Shown here: piece by piece, positions 1 through 25,500 of the stretch
Position numbering within the stretch: position 1 is the stretch's first letter
How the letters are laid out: the number at the start of each line of letters is the position of its first letter
Origin: Paraescarpia echinospica
Lineage: Eukaryota > Annelida > Polychaeta > Sabellida > Siboglinidae
NCBI GenBank assembly: GCA_020002185.1
Contig: CM034534.1
Location: 11,764,512 to 11,828,511, forward strand
Length of the DNA: 64,000 bases
Reading direction: 5' to 3'
Made by a program: the position numbers and the translations under genes
Notes under the pieces: generated by a model
Told to the model about the DNA's origin: nothing
Database searches by the model: none
What the model saw: the letters and a program-made list of their open reading frames with translations, nothing else

Positions 1-139
1 ACAACATTTCATGAAGAGTGTGACCCATGTTAGATTAAAAGTAGTAATTACGCCATGAGATTGAATTTGGATTGCATGAAAAAGATGCCATTTCTTTCGT
101 TAACGCTCCTGTTTGTGTATTTCTTGATAATGTCTGTAG

Positions 140-13635
<13,496 letters not shown>

Positions 13636-13661
<26 letters not shown>

Positions 13662-13870
13662 GAGGGACCATTATGATATCTTCGACTGAGAACGGACCAT
13701 CATGATCTCTGACTGAGAAGGAACCATCATGATCTATTCAACTGAGAAGGACCTGTTACGATTTCCTGCACTGAAAACCACCTGGACTGCACTGGACCAT
13801 CATGATCTCTATATAGAAACCATCACAATCTATTTGATTGATAGTGGATGATCTCTAGCCAACAGATCAT
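13636..13870 (+). repeat. Repeat of the DNAAF9 C-terminal codons and stop in the 3' UTR
   Basis: The sequence ggaccatcatgatctcttcg plus actgag, which encodes the last residues and the stop, recurs about six times with decay. Confidence 0.8.
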
Positions 13871-14960
13871 GATCTCTTGGTGTTTGCTTGGACGAAGTGT
13901 CCAACATTGGAGCAGCTAAGAGGATTTCATATTTAACTCAACTTCCGTCCAATAAGTTATTCAAATTAATATGTTTCTGCTGTAAAGTGATATAATAATA
14001 GTGGTTACTATACGTATATTTTATATATTGATGCAACTTTGAAATGTAACATGTTTTTTTATATTTTGTTAAATGTGTTTGCTGTTAAAAGACATTCCAA
14101 GTTAATCACATGTTTAATTTGAGGCATTTTAAGTCTTCTGCATAGTGGAGATAGAATTAGCTGTACATATCCTGTCCTTATATTCTGAGTGATCAAGAAC
14201 ATGTAGGCCTATAAACACTAGGGATATCGTCTTATAGTATTGTTAGTTATCGTCGATAATACTGTGATCTATTAACAGATATGATATTTGACAAAACCTG
14301 TCTTATGATTTGGATCTGCTTTTGTGGTTATTTCCTATTTTGTGGTAGTACTAACTACTGCAATAGTTACAAAACTACACTAAAGTATTACAACAACAAT
14401 ACAGCTACTGGACACTAATGCAAAAGGCAGCTGAGAATGACATCTCTGTTTGGGAAAAAACAGGTGCAACAAACATTCCACACAATGTCTAGCGTTGGCA
14501 GTTAGTTTTAAATATTGTTTGTGTACAAGGTAATGGAGACAATAGATTGTCTGGTTATGAAGATAATACTTTGTCCGTTGTGTTGCTGTTGTATTGTTTC
14601 CTCCATTTGTGACACTAATTTACAACTTCTTGGATGATGTGGTGTTGTTTTTTTGTTCGTTTTAATTTGTAAACTTAATATTGGTATTCCAACTTGGAAA
14701 GCGCGTTTATGCTGAGAACGGCACTACAGAAATAGTCACATGTCACACTATATTATAATGTATTACGATACGTGTTACAGTTTAGAAACCTGTGATGTTC
14801 TTTATAAGAAATTAGATGAGGTGTGTCTTTGTGTTCTAACAAGATGATGGTGTTGTAGTTTTGTAGTTTATCATTGTTTATTTATGGTTAATATAAGTTG
14901 CTATTTGCTGAAGTAATAAACATTTACAAAACACAGACTGTAGTACATCATTTGTTTTTC
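13871..14960. other. Putative DNAAF9 3' UTR
   Basis: AT-rich, non-repetitive sequence between the C-terminal repeat and the AATAAA at 14915. Treating it as UTR is inference. Confidence 0.4.
14915..14920 (+). terminator. Candidate DNAAF9 polyadenylation signal
   Basis: AATAAA lies 1.25 kb after the DNAAF9 stop in AT-rich sequence, just before the sequence character changes. It is plausible as the main poly(A) signal but there is no transcript evidence. Confidence 0.4.
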
Positions 14961-15780
14961 CAGTCACTATAATATGACGAAAGTAACATTTTAAAGGGTA
15001 TTTGGTTCGAGTTAAGTTGACCACCAAATGTCTTGTTTTGTTTTTGCGTCATATTAATCTCAGATAAAGGCACCTGAAAATGGCACACACCAAACTGGCA
15101 CGTACCAACAATGCGCATCCGAAAATGTCACATACTGAAATGGCACAATTGATGTATTCAGTGTGTCACATTTTGCGTTTGTCACAATAACAATTTTGCG
15201 TGTGACCTCCGTCACGCTTTGCCTCTGCCAATAATGTTGATAACAGTTAAATACAATAATTGCTGGAGCTGCATGACATCTTGTAAATACAAAATTCTCA
15301 CATGCTGTTGTCACTTTAGAAACTTTTTCTTGTTTGTCATAAAAAACACTTGTGGCCAAAATTTCAATAAAATATACGATGAAATGCATGAACACCGCAC
15401 ACGTTCGGCATCCATCTTTTGGTGGCATGACAGAGATTTTGCTTGGGAACAGGTGACATGATGGATAGGTCAATTGAATTGATGACGAAAATGACCCCAC
15501 TGAAAAATGACACAATTGTTAATGACAATTGCATTGATGACGAAAATAGCACATACTGTAATGGCACAAATGAAATGATGACAATGTGCATTGCAAGTTA
15601 ATCTCAGTATGTAGATTTACAGTAATAACGTTCAGTTTAACCCAATAACAGTTGAATGTTAAAAGGTGGTTTTCCATCACAGATTACAGTGCACCAGAAA
15701 GAAGAATTTACCACATTTTTAATGAATCTAAGTAAGTTGTAGTTACAACTTTTTATATGATTTAAGTCAATCAATTACTT
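14961..15780. other. Intergenic sequence with short internal repeats
   Basis: Motifs such as gaaaatgtcacatactgaaa and tggcacaa recur at both ends (15075-15155 and 15485-15575). No gene recognised. Confidence 0.4.
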
Positions 15781-15812
15781 GTATGATAATACATTGTCAA
15801 TTTTTTCATATT

Positions 15813-16522
15813 TTATTTATTTTTTTGTGATGGGGTCTGCAAAGGACATGTCCAATCCACCTCCAGCGTCTTCATTGAATGATGGAGGCATGTCCTCTTG
15901 CTGGCTTTGGGCAAGCAACTCCTGGCTGGATATCGTTCTTGGCCAGAAGATCCTGAGGATCTTTCTGAGGCAGGTTGTGTGGAAGGTAAGTCTGGATAGG
16001 TCCTGCCTTTCACTAGTTCTTTCAAATTTTGTTCTCTGCTATTATGGCCAGATTACCTGCATACATCATCTTCATGAGAACATCCTTTGTGCTGATCTTT
16101 CTACTGGTTACTTCCATTATCATTTCATAATCATTGCTGATTACTGATCAACAGAAAATGGCTGAGGGAACTTCCTTCAAACCGATGTTACCTGGAAACT
16201 CTTCTGACATCCCAGATCCAACCACAACTCTTGTTCATATAATTACATTGAATCCCTCTTTTGAATTCTCTCGTCCAAGATCCTCTCTAGCAGCTTCATG
16301 ATGTGAATTCAAAGTGTGATGCCCCTGTATTTCTCCTTTCCACTTCCATATTGGGACAATTAGTCCTGTCCGCCACGTCTCTGGTACGTCACCCTGCCTC
16401 ATAAATGTATTCAACAGCCTCTGTCCAGCTGACTCCATTCTCCCCGCTGCCATTATCATCTCCATCCACACCTCATCAATACTTTGGATTCTCTGTAATA
16501 CAATGCATAAAAGGAGTGTCAT
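15813..16522 (-). pseudogene. Decayed LINE reverse-transcriptase fragment
   Basis: Reading from 16522 downwards, one frame gives PETWRTGLIVPIWKWKGEIQ, the conserved early RT segment. Near 16000-15840 frameshifted pieces give LRKILRIFWPRTISNQELL and RRWRWIGHVL, typical of the C-terminal end of non-LTR elements. The sections between are lost, so it is a deleted, inactive copy. Confidence 0.75.
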
Positions 16523-16749
16523 GGTCTGGATGTGTGCAATTATATTATAATCTTTATTCGTGTTTTTTTTTTATTGTGACACCCTCTCGTTTGTTTTGAT
16601 TTTGAAAGATTTAGACACTGAAGATCACACACAATGGCAGGGGGAAACATTCATGTCATTATATGCATTTTTTCTAAGAACACGCCACACGTGGAACCTC
16701 AAACACAACGACCACCAATCTCGGCAGCTACCATGAACAATAACCTCTG

Positions 16750-17165
16750 TCTACTATTAGATGATGGATGGATTTAAAATTACTCCAGTGTGTCATTTCA
16801 CAGCAAAGATATAGCAACATTTTTATTTTTGTAGCAGCCATATTGGATTTATGCAAATGAACTACTTACCCAGTCACGTGTCAATTTATTCCAAATGCAT
16901 CACAGCATCCAATACACCATACTAGGATTTAAAATTACTTAAATATGTCATCTGACAGCAAATATGTGGTAACATGTTGATTTGTAGTGGCCATATTGGA
17001 TTTATACAAATGAACTACTCATCCAATCACATTTTAATATGTTCCAATTGCATCCTTATGTCTAAAACACTTATTCTAGTATTTTAAATTACCAAAATAT
17101 GTCATCTGACAGCAAATATATTGATTTGTGACAGCCATATTGGATTTATGCAAATTTTACATTTT
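16750..17165 (+). repeat. ~150-bp direct repeat, three copies
   Basis: Each copy holds ttaaaattac, tgtcatctgacagcaaa and gccatattggatttatgcaa. It lies in intergenic DNA. Confidence 0.7.
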
Positions 17166-17862
17166 TGCCATGCAGAGATTTCTTAGAACTTGTAGTATGG
17201 TGTTCTGGAGACCTTATAGAAACCATTATGGTAAAAAAATTATGTTGCAATTTGTTCCAAGTCAAACCTTAGTTTGCCTAAACTATACACAGGCTGAGTT
17301 AGCAGCAATTACCTTTTGATGTTCAACAGGTTCCCATTTTTAACACAGCCAATTCAACAGACGTCCTGCTTCTAATTACTACACTGGCTATTTTTGGGTA
17401 GAGGAACAGACTGCCTTCCTTTAATATAGGTTGGCATTTGAATATATTCTTGTTTTTTGCAGAGTTGTCACCCACAATTTTTTCATGCCAATATTTATCA
17501 CAATATTTATACTACTTTATGCCATTTATGTTTCTTCTTGTGTTTCCCTTTACTCAGAATCACAAATAAATGATGTGTTTTCCTATCTTCTTGTAAGAAC
17601 TTCTGGCGTTGGCCACATTTAACAGGGTCAATCGGGGAACTAAAATACATATTATTCTGAAACAACTAATCATCATCACCATAATGGAATAAACAACTAA
17701 TAGGCACATACGAATGATGCATTTATTTCTAATAAACGTCGGATTTAAATAGGGTGACACTGGTATCACCTGTCGATGTCACCAAAGTGTGTAGCAGAGC
17801 TCTCATATCAGCTGTTACATCACACATTTTGTCTCGTCATATTTCACTGCCCGGAGACATTG

Positions 17863-19060
17863 GGTAGAAGGAGGAGGAGTGACCTGATGGAAGAGATCAG
17901 GACGGAGTGCAGCCTGACAGGAAGATTGGTGAGAAGTGAGATGATGTTGGGTAGAAGGAGGAGTGACCTGATGGAAGAGATCAGGATGGAGTGCAGCCTG
18001 ATAGGAAGATTGGTGAGAAGTGAGATGATGTTGGGTAGAAGGAGTAACCTGATGGAAGAGATCAGGATGGAGTGCAGCCTGACAGGAAGGTTGGTGAGAA
18101 GTGAGATGATGTTGGGTAGAAGGCGAAGGAATGACCTGATGGAAGAGATCAGGATGGAGTGCATCCTGACAGGAAGATTGGTGAGAAGTGAGATGATGTT
18201 GGGTAGAAGGAGGAGTGACCTGATGGAAGAGATCAGGATGGAGTGCAGCCTGACAGGAAGGTTGGTGAGAAGCGAGATGATGTTGGGTAGAAGGAGTGAC
18301 CTGATGAAAGAGATCAGTATGGAGTGCAGCCTGACAGGAAGGTTGGTGAGAAGTGAGATGATGTTGGGTAGAGGGAGAAGGAGTGACCTGATGGAAGAGA
18401 TCAGGATGGAGTGCAGCCTGACAGGAAGGTTGGTGAGAAGTGAGATGATGTTGGGTAGAAGGAGAAGGAGTGACCTGATGGAAGAGATCAGGATGGAGTG
18501 CAGCCTGACAGGAAGGTTGGTGAGAAGTGAGATGATGTTGGGTAGAAGGCGAAGGAATGACCTGATGGAAGAGATCAGGATGGAGTGCAGCCTGACAGGA
18601 AGGTTGGTGAGAAGTGAGATGATGTTGGGTAGAAGGAGAAGGAGTGACCTGATGGAAGAGATCAGGATGGAGTGCAGCCTGACAGGAAGGTTGGTGAGAA
18701 GTGAGATGATGTTGGGTAGAAGGCGAATGAATGACCTGATGGAAGAGATCAGGATGGAGTGCATCCTGACAGGAAGATTGGTGAGAAGTGAGATGATGTT
18801 GGGTAGAAGGAGAAGGAGTGACCTGATGAAAGAGATCAGGATGGAGTGCAGCCTGACAGGAAGGTTGGTGAGAAGTGAGATGATGTTGGGTAGAAGGCGA
18901 AGGAATGACCTGATGGAAAAGATCAGGATGGAGTGCAGCCTGACAGGAAGGTTGGTGAGAAGTGAGATGATGTTGGGTAGAAGGAGAAGGAGTGACCTGA
19001 TGGAAGAGATCAGGATGGAGTGCAGCCTGACAGGAAGGTTGGTGAGAAGAGAGATGACGT
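17863..19060 (+). repeat. 81-87-bp array, open in three frames
   Basis: About 14 units. The + frame (17776-19164, 462 codons) repeats DLMEEIRMECSLTGRLVRSE. Two - frames are also open over more than 420 codons. Unit lengths vary only by AGG/AGA triplets. The + frame leaves the array through TWARKRGQPRLRWEKG, which resembles the basic tail of retroelement proteins. Whether it is expressed is unknown. It may lie in the ANAPC4 3' flank. Confidence 0.85.
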
Positions 19061-19334
19061 GGGCAAGGAAAAGGGGACAACCACGGTTGAGATGGGAGAA
19101 AGGAAGCAGAGAGACTACCAAAGTGAATAGAGGCGTAGAAATGTCAAAGCCGCAGTTACGCTGACATGGCAGGACTGCGTATAAAGGTATTTGAGAAAGT
19201 CAGAGGAAGATGAAAGTTTGAGGGAGGTAAGATGCAGTGGAGAGCAAGAAGAGAAAGAGCTGTAGAACAATACAGGGTATCACCCCCGCCCCTGTGCAAC
19301 AAGGAGGAAGAACAACATTTGACTCGGTGATGAT

Positions 19335-19523
19335 TCAGTTGACCGAAACGACACTTGTGTTCTCCTTGTCTTCGTCGTCATTGACACAGTCCCCGACTGT
19401 CGTGTCTCTGTCTTCAGTTACCTCACCCCGACTCACGTCTGTCACTTCTTCCTCCTCATCCTCCTCCTCCTCTTCCTCAGCGTCCATGAGGAACAGCCTC
19501 ACTCTCCGACGCGAGGAGAACAA
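19335..19523 (-). CDS. ANAPC4: ANAPC4 last coding exon
   Basis: Acceptor gtctttcag. It reads LFSSRRRVRLFLMDAEEEEE and a further acidic tail to SVVSVN and TGA, against human LSSNLRHVRVFEMDIDDEWE. No clear poly(A) signal was seen in the 200 bp downstream. Confidence 0.94.
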   Translation of the reverse strand: MFSSRRRVRLFLMDAEEEEEEDEEEEVTDVSRGEVTEDRDTTVGDCVNDDEDKENTSVVSVN

Positions 19524-22500
19524 CTGAAAGACATCAACGACAAAACTATCAAAATCACTTGACTCTTGCCACAGTTGACAGGGCTGACTATTGGGGATAA
19601 TTTTACTATTGCAATAGGTTACTACCACTATACTATTACGATGATGTAGTAACTATTCACTATAGCATTACGGTTTAGTGGATACCCAGGAAAATCAGAA
19701 AAAGATGAATCCTGAATGACACTGCTATGGTCGGCCATTGTTTGTGTTAGGTCGGTAAGTAAAATTACAAAAATGGAAATTGAACAGTAGTCCTGCTGAT
19801 CTGTTTACCAAGTATCTTTACTATCACTAGTTCCATGTACTATCAGTGATAACTATTGATAGTTAAATTTACTATTGATAGCACATTATTGTAACATTGA
19901 CTATCGCGATACTTTGTTGTATTGTTACACCCCCATTGTTACACTATCAGATAACTGTGTTTTGTCTAAGGCGGCACTCTGTCTGCTGGATGTCTAGTGA
20001 CAGTCTATATATCACTCACTCTCTGTTCCCTCCTCCATTGATGTAATATATTGCAAATCTGGTTCATTAAAATCATACCAAGTGAATAGTTTAAAAGGCC
20101 AGACATCCCAGGTGAAATGGTTTTCTTCCAGATTATGATACCTTTGTATGCATATCAATAGTTCCTTCTACAACAATTAAATACCTTTAAGTGAGTTTTA
20201 GTCTGGGATCAAGCATGTTGATATCAAGTAATCAAATTTCTGCATTTGGAAATGGGATATCTCTGGGAGTAATTATGCTATACAAATTAGTTTTTTTTTA
20301 CATTTTACCAAAAAATTATTTTAAAATAAAAACAAAACATAAAAAAGGCTCTGATCAGTTCACAATAGAATATATACAGAATATGTATTTGCAAGAATTA
20401 TAATTATATATGTGCTCAAAAAAAAATGTCGGTGTTTCCAAATTTGTCAATATTGGCTCAAAATGGCAGCCATTTTGTTTGTTACCATGAAACCGGGGGG
20501 TCTGGCCAAAAAAAGTTCAATATATTTTTACTCAGTATGCTCCATTCCATACTAGGGGCATACAAAATTGCACAATTTAAAAAAATCTTATCTACATCGT
20601 GTCTGGCCTTAAGTAATATGCGTAGTCTGTTTAATATATGAGTGCAAACTTATATCAAAATCATTGCATGAATCAACTTTGATCATCAGTTCAGGTAAAG
20701 TTAGATTCGTTATAGTGTGAGGTAAGACTACTATTGCCCTTTGTCATAGTATAACATCAGGTCACTGTTGCCCTTTGTCACAGTGTGAGGTCAGCCCATT
20801 ATTGCCCTTTGTTATAGTGTGAGGTAAGACTACTATTGCCCTTTGTCATAGTATAAGGTCAGGTCACTGTTGCCCTTTGTCATAGTGTGAGGTCAGCCCA
20901 CTATTGCCCTTTGTCATAGTGTGAGGTCAGACCATTATTGTCCTTTGTCATAGTGTGAGGTCAGCCGACTATTGCCCTTTGTTATAGTGTGAGGTAAGAC
21001 CACTATTGCCCTTTGTCATAGTATAAGGTCAGGTCACTGTTGCCCTTTGTCATAGTGTGAGGTCAGACCATTATTGTCCTTTGTCATAGTGTGAGGTCAG
21101 CCGACTATTGCCCTTTGTCATAGTGTGAGGTCAGACCATTATTGTCCTTTGTCAGTGTGAGGTCAGCCCACTATTGCTCTTTCCACTTAATTTTGACTAG
21201 ATCCAGTCAAAAATCATTCAGTAATAGGACCAATAATTTTTTCAAAACTAAACATCACATTTGTAGAAATAAGGTAGCAAGTCATAGTTGATACTTACTA
21301 CTAGATAGATTCAACAGATTTGTAACTAAAATGACTGACTTAACACATATACAACCTTGACTGACCACAGGTCACTAAATAATTTCACACCCAACCACGC
21401 CTCACCTAATAGGACTATGAGAGGGGAATTAGACAGGGTTCTCAATCTACTTCCTCTTTCAGAGGCCAACGTCCCACCCGTAAGTTTCCAGTAACCATTT
21501 TCTGGGTCCAACATTCCACTTCCTCCTTCAACTTGCCACACATGCGAACATGTCTGACCCGTGACCCCCATCACCTTGACTTACCACACATGCAAACATG
21601 TCTGACCCGTGACCCCCATCACCTTGACTTACCACACATGCAAATATGTCTGACCCGCGACCCTCATCACCTTGACTTACCACACATGCAAACATGTCTG
21701 ACCCGTGACCCCATCACCTTGACTTACCACACATGCGACCTTGCGAGTGCCGCTCACTGCGAACTGAGCCGCCTTCATGTGTTCAAGACGCTGCAAGTGC
21801 AGATCTTCTACCTCACTGCCAATGTGAAGACAAGGTCTGCGGGAATAATAACACATCATTAGTCATGATGTCGTTTTTTTATTCACGTCGGTGTTTTTAT
21901 TAACTATTAGTTTTTATTTACTATTCCTTAAACCGATCTTGTCAGTTCCTCATTGATAATATAAAGTTTGTAATACTAGAATAACTACCTCACCTGTAAT
22001 ACTAGAATAACTACCTCACCTGCCAAATTGCCTTTAATAAGCCTGAAACATTGTTTGCAATTATAAAGTTAAAAAATAATCAAATAGTAAACACAGCTAT
22101 GGTGCAGACAGTGACGCTAATCAGAAGTTGTTTTAGTTCGGGCACTACAGGCCTGGTTTGACTCCTGGGAAACCCAATAATATACATCGTTGTTGATTCA
22201 TAACCAAGACATGTTAACTGTAATTAAAAAAAAACTACAACTCTTAGACTTTAAAGCTGACTCAAAAACTGAGAACATCAACAGTTGATACACCACCAGT
22301 GTAGCACTACTAGCGTCACCTGTAGAGTACTTTGGTAACTACAGGTGTCACTCACATGGCTGTCTGCTGCAGGAGTGGCTGCAGCGAATCTGTACTTGTT
22401 CGGGTCCAGGTGGTTTGCTCAAGCACTGCCAGGGGGAGCTGCAGTAGGACAGCGAAGCCATCCTCGTGTGTCTCTGTGAGCAACATCGAGAGTGTGTTGT

Positions 22501-25500
22501 TGTCATAGAAGGCAATGTCCACTACACGGTGTCTCCGACATCTGTAAACAAGGGACAAGGGTTAATGTACATATACAGTGTCTTGGACATCTTTAAGCAG
22601 GAGGCAAGGGTTAATGTCTGACTACACTGTTTCTCAGACATCTCTAAGCAGGAGACAAGGGTTAATGTATCTATACACAGTGTCTCGGACATCTGTAAGC
22701 AGGAGGCAAGGGTTAATGTCTGTCACTAAACAGTGTCTCGGACATCTGTAAACAGGAGACAAGGGTTAATGTATGTCATTACACAGTGTATCAGACATGT
22801 GCAAGCAGGAGAGAAGGGTTAATGTATGTCACTACACAGTGTCTCAGACATCTGCAAGCGGGAGATAAGGGTTAATGTTACTTACTAGAAATTGTACTAG
22901 ACATCTGTAAGCAGGAAGCAAAGGTTAATGTATGTCTAGTGTCTACACAGTGTCTTGGACATCTGTAAGCAGGAAGCAAAGGTTAATGTATGTCTAGTGT
23001 CTACACAGTGTCTTGGACATCTGTAAGCAGGAAGCAAAGGTTAATGTATGTCTAGTGTCTACACAGTGTCTTGGACATCTGTAAGCAGGAAGCAAAGGTT
23101 AATGTATGTCTAGTGTCTACACAGTGTCTTGGACATCTGTAAGCAGGAAGCAAAGGTTAATGTATGTCTAGTGTCTACACAGTGTCTTGGACATCTGTAA
23201 GCAGGAAGCAAAGGTTAATGTATGTCTAGTGTCTACACAGTGTCTTGGACATCTGTAAGCAGGAAGCAAAGGTTAATGTATGTCTAGTGTCTACACAGTG
23301 TCTTGGACATCTGTAAGCAGGAAGCAAAGGTTAATGTATGTCTAGTGTCTACACAGTGTCTTGGACATCTGTAAGCAGGAAGCAAAGGTTAATGTATGTC
23401 TAGTGTCTACACAGTGTCTTGGACATCTGTAAGCAGGAAGCAAAGGTTAATGTATGTCTAGTGTCTACACAGTGTCTTGGACATCTGTAAGCAGGAAGCA
23501 AAGGTTAATGTATGTCTAGTGTCTACACAGTGTCTTGGACATCTGTAAGCAGGAAGCAAAGGTTAATGTATGTCTAGTGTCTACACAGTGTCTTGGACAT
23601 CTGTAAGCAGGAAGCAAAGGTTAATGTATGTCTAGTGTCTACACAGTGTCTTGGACATCTGTAAGCAGGAAGCAAAGGTTAATGTATGTCTAGTGTCTAC
23701 TACACAGTGTCTTGGACATCTGTAAGCAGGAAGCAAAGGTTAATGTATGTCTAGTGTCTACACAGTGTCTTGGACATCTGTAAGCAGGAAGCAAAGGTTA
23801 ATGTATGTCTAGTGTCTACACAGTGTCTTGGACATCTGTAAGCAGGAAGCAAAGGTTAATGTATGTCTAGTGTCTACACAGTGTCTTGGACATCTGTAAG
23901 CAGGAAGCAAAGGTTAATGTATGTCTAGTGTCTACACAGTGTCTTGGACATCTGTAAGCAGGAAGCAAAGGTTAATGTATGTCTAGTGTCTACACAGTGT
24001 CTTGGACATCTGTAAGCAGGAAGCAAAGGTTAATGTATGTCTAGTGTCTACACAGTGTCTTGGACATCTGTAAGCAGGAAGCAAAGGTTAATGTATGTCT
24101 AGTGTCTACACAGTGTCTTGGACATCTGTAAGCAGGAAGCAAAGGTTAATGTATGTCTAGTGTCTACACAGTGTCTTGGACATCTGTAAGCAGGAAGCAA
24201 AGGTTAATGTATGTCTAGTGTCTACACAGTGTCTTGGACATCTGTAAGCAGGAAGCAAAGGTTAATGTATGTCTAGTGTCTACACAGTGTCTTGGACATC
24301 TGTAAGCAGGAAGCAAAGGTTAATGTATGTCTAGTGTCTACACAGTGTCTTGGACATCTGTAAGCAGGAAGCAAAGGTTAATGTATGTCTAGTGTCTACA
24401 CAGTGTCTTGGACATCTGTAAGCAGGAAGCAAAGGTTAATGTATGTCTAGTGTCTACACAGTGTCTTGGACATCTGTAAGCAGGAAGCAAAAGTTAATGT
24501 ATGTCTAGTGTCTACACAGTGTCTTGGACATCTGTAAGCAGGAAGCAAAGGTTAATGTATGTCTAGTGTCTACACAGTGTCTTGGACATCTGTAAGCAGG
24601 AAGCAAAGGTTAATGTATGTTTAGTGTCTACACAGTGTCTTGGACATCTGTAAGCAGGAAGCAAAGGTTAATGTATGTCTAGTGTCTACACAGTGTCTTG
24701 GACATCTGTAAGCAGGAGATATGTGTTAATGTCTGGAACATTGTCAACAAAGAACAAGTGCCGTAAGACTAACAAAACATAAATTGTTATTCAAACAAAT
24801 CTACTTGTACAATTGTTCACTGACACAAACAGTCTAAGGGAATGCTAGAAAGGAATAACGTGTTGATTAAAAAATTAGATTGCAGATATAATCTAAAAAA
24901 CACCTAGACAAATAACATGTGGAAGGTGTCAGGATAAAACACAATAAACACCAGTTCTGAAATGTCACCTGAAACAGTTGTTCAACCATGTGTTATGATG
25001 ATTAATATTACAATATCTAGGCATGGTTTCACACTAGGGCAATGAGCAGGATGGACTTCAGCAAGTCTAGTTGTGTGTGTCAATGCAACAGCTCCCAAAG
25101 TGCCATCTCTTCAAACATGATCACTGTCACTTTCATTCTGATTGCATGTGATTTTATTCAATACTATTACTGCTGCCCTACTCACTGCATTATCAGACGG
25201 CCAGTGAGACTGTCTCAGTTTCACTCCAATGGCACTGGTGGGGTTATTGGTATGTATAGTTACAACTTCATTCTGGACACGAGAAGGACATGGACACTTC
25301 AATAGTTCCCACCTGGTGGCAGCACTGCTGTCATCCTGACTGTAAACGGCAATCTGTCCGACAGTCAGTGCAGTCAACTCCAATGTCCTGCAACAGCGAG
25401 ATGACCACTGTCCAGTTAGACACATCTACTCCGATACATACATACACAGTTGAAAGAGTATAGGAAATCACATCTGCTTTACTATTTGTACAAACTTGTT

